Shown: piece by piece, positions 4,542 through 7,595 of the stretch
Numbering within the stretch: position 1 is the stretch's first letter
How the letters are laid out: each line of letters opens with the position of its first letter
Source of the DNA: an uncultured Eubacteriales bacterium
GTDB lineage: Bacteria > Bacillota > Clostridia > Oscillospirales > Oscillospiraceae
Length of the DNA: 7,595 nt
NCBI GenBank assembly: GCA_902475435.1
Contig: CABRZL010000093.1
Location: forward strand, 1-7,595
Direction: 5' to 3'
Position numbers and translations under genes: made by a program
The notes under the pieces: generated by a model
Database searches by the model: none
What the model saw: only the letters and a program-made list of their open reading frames with translations
What the model was told of the DNA's origin: nothing

Positions 4542-6751
4542 ATCCCGGACTGACCATCAATCTGTTCGACTTTCAGGAAAAGGCTGTTATCAAGCTCCTT
4601 GACCTGACGGCGAAGGACGATAGCAAACAGACGATTATTATGAAAGCGCCCACCGGATCGGGCAAGACCATTATTCTTATTGACTATGTGGATAAATTCC
4701 TGACCAATGTAGTAGATAACATGGCGTTTATCTGGCTCTGCCCCGGCAAAGGCAATCTGGAGGAACAAAGTCGGGATAAAATGCGCAAATTCGCCCCCGG
4801 ACGGGTGACGCAGAATCTGTTTGAAGCACTGTCTAGCGGATTCGCTCCCGGCAGCACTACCTTTATCAACTGGGAACTTGTCACGAAGCGAGGCAATACC
4901 GCTATCCGGGACAGTGAACGGAAAAATCTGTTTGACCGCATAGCGGATGCACACCGCAGCGGCGTGGAGTTTATGGTCATCATTGATGAGGAGCATTCCA
5001 ACAATACCGCTAAGGCCAAAAGTATCATTGACGCCTTTTCTGCCAAACATATCATTCGTGTCAGCGCAACCGCTGTCCAGAACAAACGGTATGAATTTTT
5101 TGAAATTGATGAAGTGGATGTCATTAATGCAGGGCTGATTACCAAGGCTCTGTATGTGAATGAGGGTATCGAGGAAAATCTGGAAATTACAGACGATTAC
5201 GACTATCTCCTTGACCTTGCGGACGCAAAGCGGAAAGCAATCTCCATCCGCTATCAGGAAAAAGGAAAGAATATCCGTCCGCTGGTGCTGATTCAGTTCC
5301 CCAACGGTAGGCCGGAAACCATTATCGCTGTGGAGCGCAAGCTGGAATGCATGGGCTATACCTACGACAACGGCATGGTCAGCAAGTGGATGAGCGAGGA
5401 TAAGAAAGACCTCCCGGAAAACCTGACGGAGAACGATGGCATTCCCGTGTTTTTGCTCATGAAGCAGGCCATCAGCACAGGCTGGGACTGCCCACGGGCA
5501 AAAATTCTCGTTAAATTACGGGAGGGTATGAGCGAGAGCTTTGAAATTCAGACTATCGGGCGCATTCGCCGTATGCCAGAGGCGAAGCACTATGAAGATG
5601 ACCTGCTGGATTTCTGTTATGTCTATACCTTCGATGAGAAATATAAAGCTGGGCTACTCTCCAATATGGACAAGGCGTATGAAACCCGCCGACTGTTCCT
5701 GAAAGAAAAATGCAAAACTTTCACGCTGGAGAAGCAAATTCGCGATCAAGACTTTGACGGTCTCGGAGAGCGAGAGGTTCTGTATAAAATTTATGACGTT
5801 CTGGTCAAAAAGTACAGTCTGGGAACCGTCAAAACCGATAACAAGGTTCGATTTGAAGCTGCAGGGTATCGCTTTGGCACTGAAATATTCGGTCACGCTC
5901 TCTACGGAAAATATGTGCGTACCGACATGGTGGCTGAAAGCACAAGCTATTACACAACCCGGAAAAAGGTGGACACCCACAAGCACGGCATGGAACTGCT
6001 CCACTGCGTAGACTCCATCAAGAGTGCCATCGGAATGCCCACCGCCAAGGTCAAGACCATTTTAGAGCGGCTGTTCCGCAAAGGCAGCGGCCCAAACACC
6101 AAGAAGCTGCTTACCCTTGAAACAGCGGAGTTTTATGCGTTTATCATCAATAATGTACATTTGCTGAAGGAGGAATTCCGGGAAGTTACATCGAGTATGT
6201 CTCAGCAGATGAGTATACTGCTCCATCCGAAGAAATCCGTATTCCATATCCCGGAGCAGGATTTCTTCCGCTATGATCCCGGTGTGAAAAATGAAGTGGA
6301 ATATCTACGTAATGCCTATCAGGAATATACCTCCGGCTACGCCACCAGTCTGGTGCGCAGCACCTCGGAAATTCTCTTTGAACAATATTGCGAGAGCCGA
6401 GAAGATATTGAGTGGGTCTATAAAAACGGCGATACTGGGCAGCAGTATTTCTCTATCGTCTATGTAGACGGGCTTCAGCACCAGTGGCTGTTCTATGCCG
6501 ATTATATCGTTATGATGAAAGACGGCACCGTTTGGGTTATTGAAACCAAGGGTGGAGAGAGCCACGGGCAGGATAAAAACATCGACACGCAGATAGAGAA
6601 TAAATTTAATGCGTTTAAAGCGTATGCCGAGGAAAAGGGCCTGCATTGGGGCTTTGTCCGGGATAAGGATAATCGGCTGTACCTCAACAATACCGTGTTT
6701 GCAGAGGATATGGCAGATGAACACTGGGTGGCGATTGAGGATGCGCTGTAA
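4535..6751 (+). CDS. res: Type III restriction-modification system, helicase-nuclease (restriction) subunit
   Basis: A 738-aa superfamily 2 translocase with a C-terminal nuclease. Visible motifs: Q-like FDFQEKAV (11-18), Walker A APTGSGKT (38-45), DEEH as the DExH box (151-154), SAT (177-179), STGWDCPRA (314-322) and the arginine-finger motif QTIGRIRR (339-346), the last two typical of type III Res proteins. The PD-(D/E)XK nuclease sits at D656...E670-T-K672, in ADYIVMMKDGTVWVIETKGG. Res uses ATP to communicate along DNA between two unmethylated sites and cleaves about 25 bp from one of them, working only in complex with Mod. The start at 4535 overlaps the mod stop by 7 bases, with AGGAGG (4519-4524) inside the last mod codons: translational coupling typical of these pairs. 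At 738 aa it is shorter than EcoP1I/EcoP15I-type Res (about 970 aa), but no motif is missing, so it is probably active. Confidence 0.95.
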   Translation: MVNPGLTINLFDFQEKAVIKLLDLTAKDDSKQTIIMKAPTGSGKTIILIDYVDKFLTNVVDNMAFIWLCPGKGNLEEQSRDKMRKFAPGRVTQNLFEALSSGFAPGSTTFINWELVTKRGNTAIRDSERKNLFDRIADAHRSGVEFMVIIDEEHSNNTAKAKSIIDAFSAKHIIRVSATAVQNKRYEFFEIDEVDVINAGLITKALYVNEGIEENLEITDDYDYLLDLADAKRKAISIRYQEKGKNIRPLVLIQFPNGRPETIIAVERKLECMGYTYDNGMVSKWMSEDKKDLPENLTENDGIPVFLLMKQAISTGWDCPRAKILVKLREGMSESFEIQTIGRIRRMPEAKHYEDDLLDFCYVYTFDEKYKAGLLSNMDKAYETRRLFLKEKCKTFTLEKQIRDQDFDGLGEREVLYKIYDVLVKKYSLGTVKTDNKVRFEAAGYRFGTEIFGHALYGKYVRTDMVAESTSYYTTRKKVDTHKHGMELLHCVDSIKSAIGMPTAKVKTILERLFRKGSGPNTKKLLTLETAEFYAFIINNVHLLKEEFREVTSSMSQQMSILLHPKKSVFHIPEQDFFRYDPGVKNEVEYLRNAYQEYTSGYATSLVRSTSEILFEQYCESREDIEWVYKNGDTGQQYFSIVYVDGLQHQWLFYADYIVMMKDGTVWVIETKGGESHGQDKNIDTQIENKFNAFKAYAEEKGLHWGFVRDKDNRLYLNNTVFAEDMADEHWVAIEDAL

Positions 6752-6798
6752 TTATTCATAGTGTAAAATACACGCTGCACACATTAACATAATTACGG

Positions 6799-6805
6799 AA
6801 GGAGG
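6799..6805 (+). promoter_or_regulatory. Strong ribosome binding site of the DUF3800 gene
   Basis: AAGGAGG, five bases before ATG at 6811. The 59-base gap after res holds a short stem, GTGTA-AAA-TACAC (6761-6773), without a T-run, and no clear -35/-10 pair. The third gene is therefore probably read from the same operon but translated independently. Confidence 0.75.
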
Positions 6806-6810
6806 ATACT

Positions 6811-7595
6811 ATGGAAGAAACTCATCAAATTAGCTTTGATGAATTAGTGTTACAGGACAAAATCAAAGCTAGTCCGGGACGAACGTCTTATATTGATGAA
6901 TATGGAAGTTTTGGCTTTGATTTTTCTACCGAAGGTGCATCAAAATACTACGTTTTGTGCGCTGTAATTGTTGAGGACAGCAAAATAGGTGCCTTACATT
7001 CAGCTGTGGCTGATGTTAAGAAAAACAATGGTTTTGCAGCCACAGAGATGAAGTCAAGCACAATTGGAAATAAATATAAATGGAGAAGCCGAATCATGGC
7101 TCAGCTACTTGCAATAGATTTTCATGTCTTGCTTTTTATCGCAGACAAAAGAGAGTTTGCTCAAGGGAGCCCTTTGACGAATTATAAGAAGTCATTTATA
7201 AAATTTCTCCATCAGCGCTTTTATGATCTCCTATATCATGTATATCCAAAACTCAAAATTATTGAGGATTCAATTGGGTCAAACGAGTTTCAGGCATCGT
7301 TCCGAAAATATGTCCAGAATAATCGACCTCAGCTAAATCTGTTGAATGAATATGATTTTGATTATGTTGATAGTAAAGATGAATTTCTCGTGCAACTTGC
7401 CGATATAATAGGTGGCTCAATCGGGCACTCATTGACTGACAATAACTCTCCAAATTATCAGGAAATGCTAAAAGGAAAAATTATAGCCACCGAGTATTTT
7501 CCCAACAAAAAGGAGCCTTATTGGGGTTCAGCAAATCCTGACAATTATAAATACAATCAGGATATTTATGATCTGTCAGTAAAATGTGCATATGA
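6811..7595 (+). CDS. DUF3800 protein, downstream partner of the type III system (runs off right edge)
   Basis: At least 261 codons, no stop before the window ends. After a short N-terminal lead comes TSYIDEYGSFGFDF (25-38), the DUF3800 signature, which in most relatives is (Y/F)IDESG; here Tyr replaces Ser. Then follow YYVLCAVIVED, ATEMKSS with E79, LKIIEDSIG with E152/D153, and EFLVQLADIIGGSIGH with D198, the conserved QxADxxAG-like block. The spread of acidic residues (D29, E79, D153, D198) fits the RNase H-like fold proposed for DUF3800; catalytic roles are inferred. Members are common in prophages and defence islands and their biochemical role is poorly known. Same strand, 59 bases after res and with a strong ribosome site, it is probably the third gene of the operon, perhaps a nuclease effector or an accessory to restriction. 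An independent cargo gene is the alternative. Its codons are more A+T-rich than those of res. Confidence 0.82.
   Translation, partial: MEETHQISFDELVLQDKIKASPGRTSYIDEYGSFGFDFSTEGASKYYVLCAVIVEDSKIGALHSAVADVKKNNGFAATEMKSSTIGNKYKWRSRIMAQLLAIDFHVLLFIADKREFAQGSPLTNYKKSFIKFLHQRFYDLLYHVYPKLKIIEDSIGSNEFQASFRKYVQNNRPQLNLLNEYDFDYVDSKDEFLVQLADIIGGSIGHSLTDNNSPNYQEMLKGKIIATEYFPNKKEPYWGSANPDNYKYNQDIYDLSVKCAY

Noticed and set aside
4499..5145. Long minus-strand frames opposite res
   Set aside because: Shadows of the res coding strand; no ribosome sites or recognisable motifs.
1..7595. CRISPR array, tRNA, rRNA or complete insertion sequence
   Set aside because: No regularly spaced direct repeats, no cloverleaf-like or rRNA-like sequence, and no transposase motifs were seen on either strand.

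Overview
The window looks like accessory DNA of a Clostridia-type Firmicute, probably gut-associated. The signs are strong AGGAGG-type ribosome sites, sigma-A promoters close to consensus, and remnants of small protein families (SLOG-like, DUF4314-like, Cro/C1-type regulators) that I know mainly from Tn1549-like integrative conjugative elements of this group. The organism and element type are inferred from family resemblance and were not tested by a search.

Left part (1-690): a minus-strand operon leaves through the left edge. It has a near-perfect sigma-A promoter (336-364), a 61-aa excisionase/MerR-like DNA-binding protein (105-290) and, 5 bases later, the start of a LysR-type regulator (1-99). 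Between this operon and 690 I find no convincing protein gene, but several strong inverted repeats: two abutting hairpins (387-450), a bidirectional terminator (550-600) and a nested inverted repeat (611-663).

Middle part (689-2292): a graveyard of decayed genes. On the minus strand lie a frameshifted gene with a zinc-ribbon-like tail (689-1155), a Cro/C1-type regulator broken by a nonsense codon and frameshifts (1182-1440), a DUF4314-like N-terminal stub (1915-2028) and a small broken gene (2063-2292). On the plus strand is a SLOG-like gene (1523-2023) whose C-terminus is lost where it runs into the DUF4314-like stub, at a shared 9-base stretch.

Right part (2431-7595): a plus-strand defence cassette. 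A good promoter (2444-2472), flanked by 7-bp inverted arms, drives a small Cro/C1-type regulator that carries two single-base deletions (2509-2728). Its end overlaps the start of mod (2721-4541, type III N6-adenine methyltransferase subunit). mod in turn overlaps res (4535-6751, helicase plus PD-(D/E)XK nuclease). After 59 bases, with a strong ribosome site, comes a DUF3800 gene (6811 to beyond the right edge) with an RNase H-like set of acidic residues. The likely logic is a regulator-controlled type III restriction-modification operon with a DUF3800 protein as a third, possibly effector, gene. The central third of mod is about 39% G+C against 51-53% at its ends, which suggests that its target-recognition region was exchanged.
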